The notes beneath the pieces were generated by a model. The model worked only from the letters and a program-made list of their open reading frames with translations, was not told the DNA's origin and made no database searches. A DNA stretch of 51,042 bases from Candidatus Aminicenantes bacterium JdFR-78 (GTDB lineage Bacteria; Acidobacteriota; Aminicenantia; JdFR-78): NCBI GenBank assembly GCA_002010665.1, contig MTON01000025.1:1-51042 (forward strand), written 5' to 3'. This document shows positions 33,928-42,109 of this stretch, piece after piece (the first letter of the stretch is position 1; each line of letters begins with the position of its first letter). The position numbers were made by a program, and so were the translations under genes.

Positions 33928-34786
33928 ATACACATATTATCCTGGTTGTTCAATAAAGGGAACAGCAAAACATTATGATGAGTCATTAATTTCAACTTTT
34001 AATGCTTTGGGAATAAAAATGAAGGAACTTGAAGATTGGAATTGTTGTGGTGCAACTGCCTACTTTTCTGTAGATGATAAAATGGCTATAGCTATTTCAG
34101 GAAGAAACATTGCATTAGCTCAGAAACAAGGAAAGGATATAGTTGCTCCTTGTGCTGGATGTTATTTAACTTTAAGAAAATCTCTTGAATTTCTTAATGA
34201 TAACCCTGATAAAGTTGAAAATTTAATCAGAGAATTGGCAATTATAGGAGGAGAATTTCCATTTAATATTAAAGTTAGACACCCCCTTGAAGTTTTAATT
34301 AATGATTACGGCCTTGATAAAATTAAAGAGAAAATTAAAAAGAATTTAGGTGATTTGCGCATTGCCTGTTATTATGGATGTCAGGTTGTAAGACCTTTTA
34401 CTGATTTTGATGATCCTGACTATCCTACTTCCCTTGATAAGCTAATGGAGTTAACAGGTGCCACACCAGTTGATTATTCACCAAAGACAAGGTGTTGTGG
34501 TGGTTCTTTAACAGGCACATTAGAAGAAGTTGGACTGAGGTTAAACTATATTCTTCTTAGAGAAGCTAAAAAGAAAAATGCAGATGTTATTGTGACTCTT
34601 TGTCCATTATGTCAGTTCAATCTCGAAATATATCAGGATAAAATAGTTAAAAAATATGGAGAGGACATAAGAGTGCCAATTTTTTATTTTACTCAAATTC
34701 TTGGACTTGCATTGGATATTCCAATTAAGGAATTAGGATTTTCCCGATCAGTAATACCTTTAAATGAATTTTTTGCAAGAGTATAA
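33920..34786 (+). CDS. hdrB: Heterodisulfide reductase subunit B-like protein
   Basis: A 288-residue protein with two CCG domains that bind the paired non-cubane [4Fe-4S] clusters of HdrB. The first runs from YYPGC (C10) through WNCCG (C42, C43) to CAGC (C78, C81); the second comprises CYYGCQVVRP, TRCCGGSLTG and CPLCQFN. HdrB is the site of disulfide reduction in methanogens. In non-methanogens the substrate is usually unknown, with DsrC-like proteins one proposal for sulfate reducers. It is coupled to hdrC and followed by a truncated hdrA. Confidence 0.93.
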   Translation: MHEYTYYPGCSIKGTAKHYDESLISTFNALGIKMKELEDWNCCGATAYFSVDDKMAIAISGRNIALAQKQGKDIVAPCAGCYLTLRKSLEFLNDNPDKVENLIRELAIIGGEFPFNIKVRHPLEVLINDYGLDKIKEKIKKNLGDLRIACYYGCQVVRPFTDFDDPDYPTSLDKLMELTGATPVDYSPKTRCCGGSLTGTLEEVGLRLNYILLREAKKKNADVIVTLCPLCQFNLEIYQDKIVKKYGEDIRVPIFYFTQILGLALDIPIKELGFSRSVIPLNEFFARV

Positions 34787-34797
34787 GGAGGGAAGAA

Positions 34798-35649
34798 ATG
34801 GGTAAAAATAATAACAATATAAAGATTGGAGTTTATATTTGCCATTGTGGAAGAAACATAGCTGAAAAGGTAAATGTTTATGAGGTGGTGGATTTTGCCT
34901 CCAAATTGGATAATGTTGCTGTGGCAAGAGAATATAAATTTATGTGTTCTGATCCTGGTCAGGAATTAATAAAAAAGGACATAAAGGAATTAGGGTTGAA
35001 TAGGGTGGTTGTAGCATCATGCTCTCCATTGATGCACGAACCGACCTTCAGAAATACTACCTTTGAGGGTGGAATAAATCCATTTTATTTTCAAATGGCT
35101 AATATTAGAGAACAGTGCTCATGGGTTACAGAAGATAGTCAGAAGGCAACAGAGAAGGCGAAAGCTCTCGTTGCAGCTGCAGTTAAGCGAGTTATTTATC
35201 ATCAACCTCTGCAAAAGAAAGAAGTTCCTGTCCGACCAGAAGTTTTGATTGTTGGAGGAGGAATTGCAGGAATTCATGCAGCATTAGTCTATGCTAATTC
35301 CGGAAAAAAGGTCTATTTGGTGGAGAAAGAGCCCTCAATAGGTGGTCAAATGTCATATCTTGACAAGACTTTCCCAACTCTTGATTGTGCAGCATGTATT
35401 TTAACACCCAAGATGACAGAGGTTGGAAAACATCCAAATATTGAATTATTGACTTATAGTGAAGTGAAAGAAGTCTCAGGATATGTTGGAAATTTTAAAG
35501 TTAAGATAAGAAAAAAAGCAAGATATGTGGATCTTGAAAAATGTAATGGGTGTGGAATATGCTGGGAGACTTGTCCTACAGTAATCACACCTAAAAGAAG
35601 GGTTATCAGGAAAGGAGATATGATAATAAAAGAAGTTAAAGGAGAATAA
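34798..35649 (+). CDS. hdrA: HdrA N-terminal half (split heterodisulfide reductase subunit A)
   Basis: Only 283 residues, whereas full HdrA has about 650. Present are the N-terminal cluster domain (C15, C17, C50, C75, C107; VVASCSPLMHEPTFR), the FAD Rossmann start VLIVGGGIAGIHAAL (149-163), IGGQM, the HdrA-specific TLDCAACILTPKM (195-206) and one ferredoxin motif C249-x2-C252-x2-C255-x3-C259. The protein stops exactly there. The rest of HdrA, from the RQAVP block onward, is found 6.5 kb downstream in the C-terminal part of the gene at 42110. This is a real stop codon, overlapped by the next ATG, not a frameshift. It has GGAGGG upstream of the ATG. Confidence 0.9.
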   Translation: MGKNNNNIKIGVYICHCGRNIAEKVNVYEVVDFASKLDNVAVAREYKFMCSDPGQELIKKDIKELGLNRVVVASCSPLMHEPTFRNTTFEGGINPFYFQMANIREQCSWVTEDSQKATEKAKALVAAAVKRVIYHQPLQKKEVPVRPEVLIVGGGIAGIHAALVYANSGKKVYLVEKEPSIGGQMSYLDKTFPTLDCAACILTPKMTEVGKHPNIELLTYSEVKEVSGYVGNFKVKIRKKARYVDLEKCNGCGICWETCPTVITPKRRVIRKGDMIIKEVKGE

Positions 35650-36032
35650 TGAATAGAAAAATTAAAAAAATGACTCTTAGGGAAATAAAGGATTTGTTGA
35701 AGTGCGAGGTTATTACAGGAGATGATAATCTTGATCTTGAGGTTCTCTCAGGTGGTGGATGTGATTTGATGAGTGATGTACTTGCATTTGGGAAGCCTGG
35801 GATGTTGCTTCTCACTGGATTAACTAATGCACAATCAGTTAGAACCGCAGATATTGTAGATATAAAAGCCATTATCTATGTCAGGGGAAAGAGGCCTGAT
35901 AAAGAGGGGATTGAATTAGCAAAAAAGAAAGGAATTCCTCTACTTACTACAAAACTCATGATGTTTGAGGCATGTGGCATACTTTATTCAGCAGGACTCC
36001 CTGGCGTTAATGAAGCTGAGAAAATTAGCTAA
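35649..36032 (+). CDS. DRTGG-domain protein (first copy)
   Basis: A 127-residue protein with a DRTGG-type regulatory domain: MTLREIKDLLKCEVITGDDN, GGGCDLMSDVLAFGKPGMLL, IKAIIYVRGKRPD and KKGIPLLTTKLMMFEACGIL. Such domains occur in pyrophosphatases, phosphotransacetylases and serine kinases as ligand sensors, and as single-domain proteins next to [FeFe]-hydrogenase genes. The ATG overlaps the hdrA stop by one base with AAAGGAG upstream. A diverged second copy is encoded at 37816. Its ligand is unknown; it is probably part of the redox signalling block. Confidence 0.78.
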   Translation: MNRKIKKMTLREIKDLLKCEVITGDDNLDLEVLSGGGCDLMSDVLAFGKPGMLLLTGLTNAQSVRTADIVDIKAIIYVRGKRPDKEGIELAKKKGIPLLTTKLMMFEACGILYSAGLPGVNEAEKIS

Positions 36033-36033
36033 A

Positions 36034-36477
36034 ATGGCTATTGAAAATCGAATTGAACATAGCTTTGTAATCAAAGGAAAGGATTTTGGAAATGCTGGAA
36101 ATGTTTCAACAAAAATTAAAGATTTACTTAAGGAAATTGGCATCCCGCCCTCTATTATCCGTCGTGTTGCAATTGCAACTTATGAGGCAGAAATGAATGT
36201 AGTAATGTATGCTAATCATGGAACTCTGAATTTTGCACTTACTCCTCAGAAAATTGAGATTGTAGTGGATGATAGAGGCCCAGGAATAGAGGATATTGAA
36301 TTAGCAATGCAGGAAGGGTATTCAACTGCCACAGAGGAAATGAGAGAAATGGGATTTGGAGCAGGGATGGGTTTGCCAAATATAAAGAAAAATTCAGACG
36401 AGTTTGAGATAACTTCTGAAGTAAATAAAGGAACAAAGCTGAGAATTGTAATTTATCTGGATAGTAAAAATGAATAA
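36034..36477 (+). CDS. RsbW-like serine/threonine kinase/anti-sigma-type ATPase
   Basis: A 147-residue GHKL-fold ATPase of the anti-sigma-factor kinase type (HATPase_c_2). The N box is IATYEAEMNVVMYANHG, the ATP lid motifs are DDRGPGIEDIELA and GFGAGMGLPNIKK, and there is no phospho-accepting His domain. The frame is open to ATG 35965, but that start would overlap the DRTGG gene by 68 bp and add residues foreign to the family. ATG 36034 is one base after the preceding stop. It probably phosphorylates or binds a partner in the same module. Confidence 0.8.
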   Translation: MAIENRIEHSFVIKGKDFGNAGNVSTKIKDLLKEIGIPPSIIRRVAIATYEAEMNVVMYANHGTLNFALTPQKIEIVVDDRGPGIEDIELAMQEGYSTATEEMREMGFGAGMGLPNIKKNSDEFEITSEVNKGTKLRIVIYLDSKNE

Positions 36478-37819
36478 ATATTACCATTCAATCTATATTA
36501 ATGAGAAAAAATGTGAAGGTAGAATGCGGTGCATGAGAGTTTGTCCAACTCAGGCAATAAGAGTTAGAAATGGAAAAGCAATAATTTTAGAAGAAAGATG
36601 TATAGATTGTGGGGAATGCATCAATGCTTGTCCAAATAATGCAATAATGCCTCTAACTGATCCATTTACAACAATCTCTAAATTTAAATATACTATGGCT
36701 ATTCCATCTCCTGCATTATATGCACAATTTGGGAGGGAAATTCTTCCCGACAAAGTTTTGGAAGGATTGAGAAGAATAGGTTTCAATGATGCTTATGATG
36801 TAGCTCAATCGTGTGGAGAGGTAAGTTTTGCAATTCAGGAATATTTAAGAGAGTATAGAGGCCCAAAACCTCTTATTCTATCTTCTTGTCCTCCTGTTGT
36901 TCGACTTATACAGGTGAAGTATCCTGAATTGATTGATCTAATTATGCCCATTGAGACCCCGAGAGAAGTTGCAGGAAAAGAGATTAAAGAGAGGAAATCA
37001 AAAGAATTGGGACTTAAGAAAGAAGACATAGGGGCAATTTATCTTACACCCTGTCCTGCGAAAATGATTTCAATCAGGCAGCCTGCAGAAGGTGGAAAAT
37101 CTCACTTAGATGGTGCTATTTCAATTAAAGATATATATGCTCCGCTATTATCTGCAATGGAAAGTTTAAGCAAATCAGACTATAAATCGTCTTTAGAAAG
37201 TCTTTGTATATTGGGAATAGGATGGGCAATTGCAGGAGGTATTTCAAAAACATTAAGACTAAGAAATTCACTTGCAGTTTCAGGATTAAGGAATGTGGTT
37301 AGGGTGTTGGATGATATAGAAAATGGTAAATTGAAGAATATAGATTTTTTAGAAGCATATTCTTGTTTAGAAGGATGTGTTGGAGGTTCTTTAACAGTTG
37401 AGAACGTTTATATTTCATATAATAAAATTTTTCAATTAATCGAGGATCTTGAATTGCGAAAAATAAAAGCATGTCCTGACATAAGGGAAGTCAGGAGGAA
37501 ATTTAAACAAAATTATTATTTCAGAAAGGAGAAGATATCCCCTCGTCCTCTTAAGCCCCTTGATACATATATATCAAAAGCAATTCTCAAAATGAAAGAA
37601 AAAGATGAGATTTATGAAAGTTTACCAAAAATTGATTGTGGCGCATGTGGTTCTCCAACTTGTGAAACTTTTGCAGAAGATGTTGTAAAAGGAGAAGCTA
37701 AAATAACAGATTGTATTTTTAAAGTTCCTGAGAGATTTGAGGAGATATCAAAGGAATTAATAGAACTATTGAGGAAATCTCCTTATCAGAGATTAGGAAT
37801 TGAGAAGGAGGAACAATGA
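36470..37819 (+). CDS. [FeFe]-hydrogenase-like iron-sulfur sensor protein
   Basis: A 449-residue protein. The N-terminal ferredoxin domain has C44-C47-C50-C54 intact, but its first motif is C15-x5-C21-x3-C25, with Arg18 where the second ligand usually sits. The [FeFe]-hydrogenase large-subunit fold follows: SSCPPVV (C140), TPCPAKM (C195) and EAYSCLEGCVGG (C299, C303) correspond to H-cluster motifs L1-L3, so all four cluster cysteines remain. The proton-relay Cys of TSCCPxW is a Pro. A C-terminal CGACGSPTC domain (C390, C393, C398, C415) binds another [4Fe-4S]. It lies among signalling genes, so a sensor is more likely than a catalyst. Confidence 0.8.
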   Translation: MNKYYHSIYINEKKCEGRMRCMRVCPTQAIRVRNGKAIILEERCIDCGECINACPNNAIMPLTDPFTTISKFKYTMAIPSPALYAQFGREILPDKVLEGLRRIGFNDAYDVAQSCGEVSFAIQEYLREYRGPKPLILSSCPPVVRLIQVKYPELIDLIMPIETPREVAGKEIKERKSKELGLKKEDIGAIYLTPCPAKMISIRQPAEGGKSHLDGAISIKDIYAPLLSAMESLSKSDYKSSLESLCILGIGWAIAGGISKTLRLRNSLAVSGLRNVVRVLDDIENGKLKNIDFLEAYSCLEGCVGGSLTVENVYISYNKIFQLIEDLELRKIKACPDIREVRRKFKQNYYFRKEKISPRPLKPLDTYISKAILKMKEKDEIYESLPKIDCGACGSPTCETFAEDVVKGEAKITDCIFKVPERFEEISKELIELLRKSPYQRLGIEKEEQ

Positions 37820-38154
37820 AACTAAAGGAAATAGTTGAAAAATTAAATTTAACAATCATAGCAGGTAAAGAAAAGCTAGAAAATGAAGTTACTGGTGGAT
37901 ATGCAAGTGACCTTTTAAGTGATGTAATTGCAAATAGTAAGGAAGGAAATTTGTGGCTAACTCTTCAAACCCATCAGAACATAATTGCTGTCGCTACATT
38001 GAAAGAATTAGCTGGAATTGTAATTGTAAATAATCGCGAGCCCGATGAGGAGACTGTTAGAAAGGCAGAGCAGGAAAAAATCCCGCTTTTAGGGTCAAAA
38101 TTAACAGCTTTTGAATTAGCAGGAAAACTTTATGAGCTTGGGATAAAAGGTTAG
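37816..38154 (+). CDS. DRTGG-domain protein (second copy)
   Basis: A 112-residue protein related to the product of 35649: MKLKEIVEKLNLTIIAGKEK, VTGGYASDLLSDVIANSKEG and QEKIPLLGSKLTAFELAGKL align with the first copy. The ATG overlaps the previous stop (ATGA) with GGAGG upstream. Pairs of single-domain DRTGG proteins flanking an [FeFe]-hydrogenase-like protein occur in anaerobes. A ligand-binding role in the signalling block is inferred; no catalytic residues are seen. Confidence 0.78.
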   Translation: MKLKEIVEKLNLTIIAGKEKLENEVTGGYASDLLSDVIANSKEGNLWLTLQTHQNIIAVATLKELAGIVIVNNREPDEETVRKAEQEKIPLLGSKLTAFELAGKLYELGIKG

Positions 38155-38159
38155 GGAAA

Positions 38160-38906
38160 ATGTTAAAAGAATTTAAAGCTGATCTTCACATTCATACATG
38201 TCTTTCTCCATGCACAGATTTTGAAATGGCTCCATCAAGAATAATTGAGAAAAGTAGAGAGAACAAACTGGATCTAATTGCTATTTGTGACCATAATTCT
38301 TCTGAAAATGTTGATGCACTCATGAAAGCTTGTCATGATCAGAAGATTAGAGTAATTCCAGGAATGGAAGTTACCAGCAAGGAAGAAGTCCATATTTTAG
38401 CTCTTTTTGAAAATAGAGATAAAGCCATAGAGTTTCAAGAAGTTATTTATGATAACTTACCTGGTAAAAATGAAGAAGATTTATATGGAATGCAAGTGGT
38501 AGTGAATGAGAAGGGTGAAGTTATTGATTTTAATCAAAAACTTCTTATTGGTGCAACAACTTTATCAGTAGAGGATATAGTAGAATATATTCATTCCTTT
38601 AATGGATTGGCCATTGCCTCACATATAGATAGGGAGGCTTTCAGTATCATAGGACAACTTGGATTCATTCCTCCTGATCTTGAACTAGATGCATTAGAAA
38701 TTTCACCCAGAATTGATTATTATGAAGCACAAGGGAAATTTAATTTCAGTTTTCCTTTAATTTGTTCTTCAGATGCTCATTATCTGGATGAGATCGGTAG
38801 AGGATTCACCATATTTTTAATTGAAAGCGCTAATATATATGAGATAAAAAAAGCACTAAAGGAAGAAAATGGCAGAAAAATTTTGAAGGTGAGTAGAAAT
38901 GTTTGA
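38160..38906 (+). CDS. PHP-domain metal-dependent phosphoesterase
   Basis: A 248-residue PHP-superfamily protein. Metal ligands are seen in ADLHIHTCLSPCTD (HxH), CDHNS (Asp-His), GMEVTSKEEVHILALF (Glu, His), ASHIDRE and SSDAHYL near the end. Such proteins hydrolyse phosphoesters, often nucleotides or 3'-phosphorylated compounds; the substrate is unknown. It lies 5 bp after the second DRTGG gene and overlaps the next ATPase gene by 8 bp. In this setting it may turn over a signalling nucleotide or remove a phosphate from a partner protein (inference). Confidence 0.83.
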   Translation: MLKEFKADLHIHTCLSPCTDFEMAPSRIIEKSRENKLDLIAICDHNSSENVDALMKACHDQKIRVIPGMEVTSKEEVHILALFENRDKAIEFQEVIYDNLPGKNEEDLYGMQVVVNEKGEVIDFNQKLLIGATTLSVEDIVEYIHSFNGLAIASHIDREAFSIIGQLGFIPPDLELDALEISPRIDYYEAQGKFNFSFPLICSSDAHYLDEIGRGFTIFLIESANIYEIKKALKEENGRKILKVSRNV

Positions 38907-39429
38907 GGATTTATCATTGCACATACTGGATATAGTGGAAAATTCAATAAGAGCTGAAGCGAAAAATATTAAAATTAAAATCACGGAAAATTTGGAAAAA
39001 GATTTACTCAGTATTGAGATAGAAGATGATGGGAAAGGAATGAATGAAGAGATGGTAAAGAAAGTACTTGATCCCTTTGTAACCACCAAATCAGGACATA
39101 AAGTGGGATTAGGTCTTCCTTTTTTAGCCCAAGCATCTAAAATGGCTAATGGCAATATATTTATTAAGTCAAAACCAGGGAAAGGAACAAAAATTACAGC
39201 AGTATTTCAGCATAGTCATATTGATCGACAACCCTTGGGAGACATTAAAGAGACTCTAATGACTCTTATTATTGGTAATCCAGAAGTTAATTTCATTTTC
39301 ACTTACAGAAGGAATGGTAAAAAATATCATTTGGACACAAAAAAATTAAGTAAAAATAATCTTAAAAATTTATTAAATAATTTAAATAAGATTTTTGAAA
39401 ATTTTCCTCGGGAGGTAAAAAATGAATAG
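38899..39429 (+). CDS. GHKL-type ATPase (histidine-kinase-like catalytic domain)
   Basis: A 176-residue protein with the ATP-binding domain of histidine kinases only: N box HILDIVENSIRAEAKNI, G1 box EIEDDGKGMNEEMV, F box-like DPFVTTK and G2 box VGLGLPFLAQ. No dimerisation/phospho-acceptor helix and no sensor domain are present, so any phosphorylation would be in trans. The start overlaps the PHP gene and the stop overlaps the next gene. It completes a six-gene signalling block between hdrA and the diaphorase genes. Confidence 0.83.
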   Translation: MFEDLSLHILDIVENSIRAEAKNIKIKITENLEKDLLSIEIEDDGKGMNEEMVKKVLDPFVTTKSGHKVGLGLPFLAQASKMANGNIFIKSKPGKGTKITAVFQHSHIDRQPLGDIKETLMTLIIGNPEVNFIFTYRRNGKKYHLDTKKLSKNNLKNLLNNLNKIFENFPREVKNE

Positions 39430-39898
39430 AGAGGAAATTAGAAAAATACTTGAAAAGTGGGAAAGAAGAGAGGACGCCATTATAGAAATACTTCATGATA
39501 TTCAGAATAAGTATAATTATTTACCCAAGGATGTCCTAATAGAGATTTCTAAAGAACTGGATATGCCTCTAAGTCAAATTTGTAGTGTTGCAACTTTTTA
39601 CAATTGGTTTAGTCTTACTCCGAGAGGTAAACACAAAATTGGTGTTTGTATGGGGACTCCTTGTCATGTAAAAGGAGCTCCTTTGATTATTAAAGCCATT
39701 GAAAAAGAACTGGGTATAAAGGAAGGACAGACAACAAAGGATTTGAATTTTACCCTCGAGATTACTGGTTGTGTTGGAACTTGTGGGCTTGCTCCTGTGG
39801 TAGTGATTGATGGTGAACTTTATGGAGATTTAAATCAAAATAAAATTCTTAAAATATTGAGGAAATATAAAGAGGGTGGAGGAGGTAAAAATGCCTAA
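39422..39898 (+). CDS. hndA: NuoE/HndA-type [2Fe-2S] subunit
   Basis: A 158-residue thioredoxin-fold ferredoxin like NuoE, HoxE and HndA. The N-terminal helical part (ILHDIQNKYNYLPKDVL, SVATFYNWFSLTPRGK) precedes the [2Fe-2S] site C76-x4-C81 and C117-x3-C121 (CMGTPC, TGCVGTC). It works with the NuoF-type subunit in NAD(H) oxidation or reduction. The start overlaps the ATPase gene by 8 bp and has GGGAGG upstream; its end overlaps hndB by 8 bp. Confidence 0.93.
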   Translation: MNREEIRKILEKWERREDAIIEILHDIQNKYNYLPKDVLIEISKELDMPLSQICSVATFYNWFSLTPRGKHKIGVCMGTPCHVKGAPLIIKAIEKELGIKEGQTTKDLNFTLEITGCVGTCGLAPVVVIDGELYGDLNQNKILKILRKYKEGGGGKNA

Positions 39899-40274
39899 AT
39901 TAAAATTAGAAGATTTACAAAAAATTAAGGAAAAGGTAAGAAGAGAAACAGTTCTTAGAGAGGGTGCAGGTAAGGCAAAAATAACTGTTCATATGGGGAC
40001 CTGCGGAATTGCTGCAGGAGCAAGAAAAATAATGAGTGTTATTTTAGAAGAAATAGAAAAAAGAGATGTTAAAGACATTATAGTAACTACTTCTGGATGT
40101 GCTGGGCTTTGCAGTCGTGAACCAATGATAACAGTGGAACTATTAGGAAAAGCTCCTGTAAAATATGTGGATTTGACAGAAGATAAAATGCGAAGAATAT
40201 TTGAAGAACATGTTCTTAATGGAAAGATAGTAAAAGAATATATGTTAGCAATAGGAAGCGAAAGAGTGGATTAA
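39891..40274 (+). CDS. hndB: HndB-type small [2Fe-2S] protein
   Basis: A 127-residue thioredoxin-like ferredoxin with ITVHMGTCGIAAGARKIM (C38) and VTTSGCAGLCSREPMI (C70, C74), the pattern of HndB of NADP-reducing hydrogenases and of the N-terminal domain of NuoF-like HndC/HydB. A GTG at 39876 is in frame but lies in the GGTGGAGGAGG ribosome site; ATG 39891 is the start. This subunit separates Hnd/Hyd-type complexes from plain HoxEFU. Confidence 0.9.
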   Translation: MPKLKLEDLQKIKEKVRRETVLREGAGKAKITVHMGTCGIAAGARKIMSVILEEIEKRDVKDIIVTTSGCAGLCSREPMITVELLGKAPVKYVDLTEDKMRRIFEEHVLNGKIVKEYMLAIGSERVD

Positions 40275-40295
40275 AAAATGAAAGGAGGTGTTTAA

Positions 40296-42098
40296 ATGCC
40301 TTATAGAGCTCATTTAATGGTTTGTGCAGGGACAGGATGTGTTTCTAATAATTCTCTCAAAATAAAAGAAGCTTTGGAAAGAGAAATCAAGAAAAGAGGT
40401 TTGGAAAATGAAATTCTTGTAGTCTCAACTGGTTGTAATGGCTTTTGTGGCCATGGTCCAATAATGGTTGTTCAACCGGACGGAATATTCTATCAATTTC
40501 TAAAAGAAGAAGATATTCCTCTTCTTGTAGAAGAACATTTATTAAAAGGAAGACCTGTGAAAAGATTAATGTACATTCCTCCTGAAGAGAAAGAGCCAAT
40601 ACCGAGAATGAAAGATATTAGGTTTTTTGGTGATCAGTTATTAGTTACTTTGAGAAACCGTGGTCTAATCGATCCAGAAAAAATTGATGATTATATAGCA
40701 AGAGATGGATATGCAGCCTTAGCCAAGGTTCTTACAGAAATGACACCTGAACAAGTAATAGAAGAAATTAAAAAATCAGGTCTGAGAGGAAGAGGAGGTG
40801 GAGGATTTCCTACTGGTTTAAAGTGGGAATTCTGTCGTAAAGCAAAAGGTGAGCCAAAATATGTAATCTGTAATGCAGATGAAGGTGACCCTGGCGCATT
40901 TATGGATAGAAGTATTATTGAAGGCGATCCTCATGCAGTCATAGAAGGTATGACAATTGGTGCATATGCTATTGGTGCGAAAAAAGGATTTATTTATGTG
41001 AGAATGGAATATCCATTAGCTGTGGAAAGATTTTATATTGCTGTTCAGCAGGCAAAAGAATATGGCCTCTTAGGAAAAGACATTCTAGGAACAGGATTTG
41101 ACTTTGACATTGAAGTTAGAAGAGGAGCAGGTGCATTTGTAAGCGGTGAGGAAACAGCTTTAATTGCTTCAATTGAAGGAAAACTAAGTGAACCAAGGCC
41201 TCGACCTCCATATCCTGCTGAGAAAGGTTTATGGGGAAAACCAACGAACATAAATAATGTGGAAACTTGGGCAAATATACCTGTTATAATTTTAAGAGGG
41301 GCAAAGTGGTTTAGTTCTATTGGGACCAAGACAAGTAAGGGAACAAAGGTTTTCTCTTTAGCAGGTAAAGTTTTTAATACTGGTTTAATAGAAGTTCCTA
41401 TGGGAATTACCTTGAGAAAAATAATCTTTGATATAGGAGGAGGAATTCCAAATGGCAAAAAATTTAAGGCTGTTCAGACAGGAGGGCCTTCAGGAGGGTT
41501 CATTCCAGAAAGTCTTCTTGATCTTCCAGTGGATTATGAAAGTTTAACAGAAGCTGGAGCAATAATGGGATCAGGTGGTATGGTGGTTATGGATGAAGAT
41601 AATTGTATGGTAGATGTTGCAAAATATTTTGTAGATTTCTTAAGAAATGAGTCATGCGGAAAATGTACTCCATGCAGAGAAGGTCTGCCAGCTCTTTCCA
41701 AAATATTAACTGATATTACTGAAGGAAGAGGCAAAGAGGGAGATATTGAATTACTTCAAGAAATTTGTGAGACAATGAGAGATACCGCTCTTTGTGGTCT
41801 TGGACAGACTGCACCAAATCCTGTCCTGAGCACTATTCGATATTTTAGAGATGAGTACGAGGCACACATTAAACAGAAAAAGTGCCCGGCTCGTGTTTGT
41901 CGGGAATTAATTAGGTATTTTATAGATGAAGAAATATGCGTAAAAGAAGGCCATGGTTGTGATGTCTGTAGAAAGAATTGTCCTGAGAATGCCATAAGTG
42001 GTGAATTAAATCGGGCTCATAGAATTAATCCTGAGCTGTGTACAAAATGCGGATTATGTTTTGAGTTATGTCGATTCAATGCTATAAAAATTGAGTAA
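40296..42098 (+). CDS. hndC: NuoF/HndC-type NAD(H)- and FMN-binding subunit
   Basis: A 600-residue flavoprotein. In order: a thioredoxin-like [2Fe-2S] domain (C10, C15, C47, C51); the NADH/FMN core with GLRGRGGGGFPTGLKWE near residue 163, CNADEGDPGAFMDRS and GAGAFVSGEETAL; the [4Fe-4S] site ESCGKCTPCREG near residue 451; and a C-terminal 2[4Fe-4S] ferredoxin domain (GHGCDVCRKNCP and CTKCGLCFELC). It is the NAD(H)-active subunit, as in electron-bifurcating HydB/HndC. The start ATG has AAAGGAGG upstream, 21 bp after hndB. Confidence 0.95.
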   Translation: MPYRAHLMVCAGTGCVSNNSLKIKEALEREIKKRGLENEILVVSTGCNGFCGHGPIMVVQPDGIFYQFLKEEDIPLLVEEHLLKGRPVKRLMYIPPEEKEPIPRMKDIRFFGDQLLVTLRNRGLIDPEKIDDYIARDGYAALAKVLTEMTPEQVIEEIKKSGLRGRGGGGFPTGLKWEFCRKAKGEPKYVICNADEGDPGAFMDRSIIEGDPHAVIEGMTIGAYAIGAKKGFIYVRMEYPLAVERFYIAVQQAKEYGLLGKDILGTGFDFDIEVRRGAGAFVSGEETALIASIEGKLSEPRPRPPYPAEKGLWGKPTNINNVETWANIPVIILRGAKWFSSIGTKTSKGTKVFSLAGKVFNTGLIEVPMGITLRKIIFDIGGGIPNGKKFKAVQTGGPSGGFIPESLLDLPVDYESLTEAGAIMGSGGMVVMDEDNCMVDVAKYFVDFLRNESCGKCTPCREGLPALSKILTDITEGRGKEGDIELLQEICETMRDTALCGLGQTAPNPVLSTIRYFRDEYEAHIKQKKCPARVCRELIRYFIDEEICVKEGHGCDVCRKNCPENAISGELNRAHRINPELCTKCGLCFELCRFNAIKIE

Positions 42099-42109
42099 GG
42101 AGGTATAAT

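Noticed and set aside
34798-35649. hdrA as a frameshifted pseudogene
   Set aside because: The stop is overlapped by the next gene's ATG and ribosome site, no HdrA continuation is found in the following frames, and the missing half is intact in another gene of the operon.
35965-36033. ATG 35965 as the start of the RsbW-like gene
   Set aside because: Would overlap the DRTGG gene by 68 bp and add residues that do not belong to the family; ATG 36034 follows directly after the stop.
36470-37819. Catalytic [FeFe] hydrogenase of the operon
   Set aside because: Proton-relay Cys and one ferredoxin ligand are missing, maturases are absent nearby, and it is embedded among signalling genes; the catalytic role fits MvhA.
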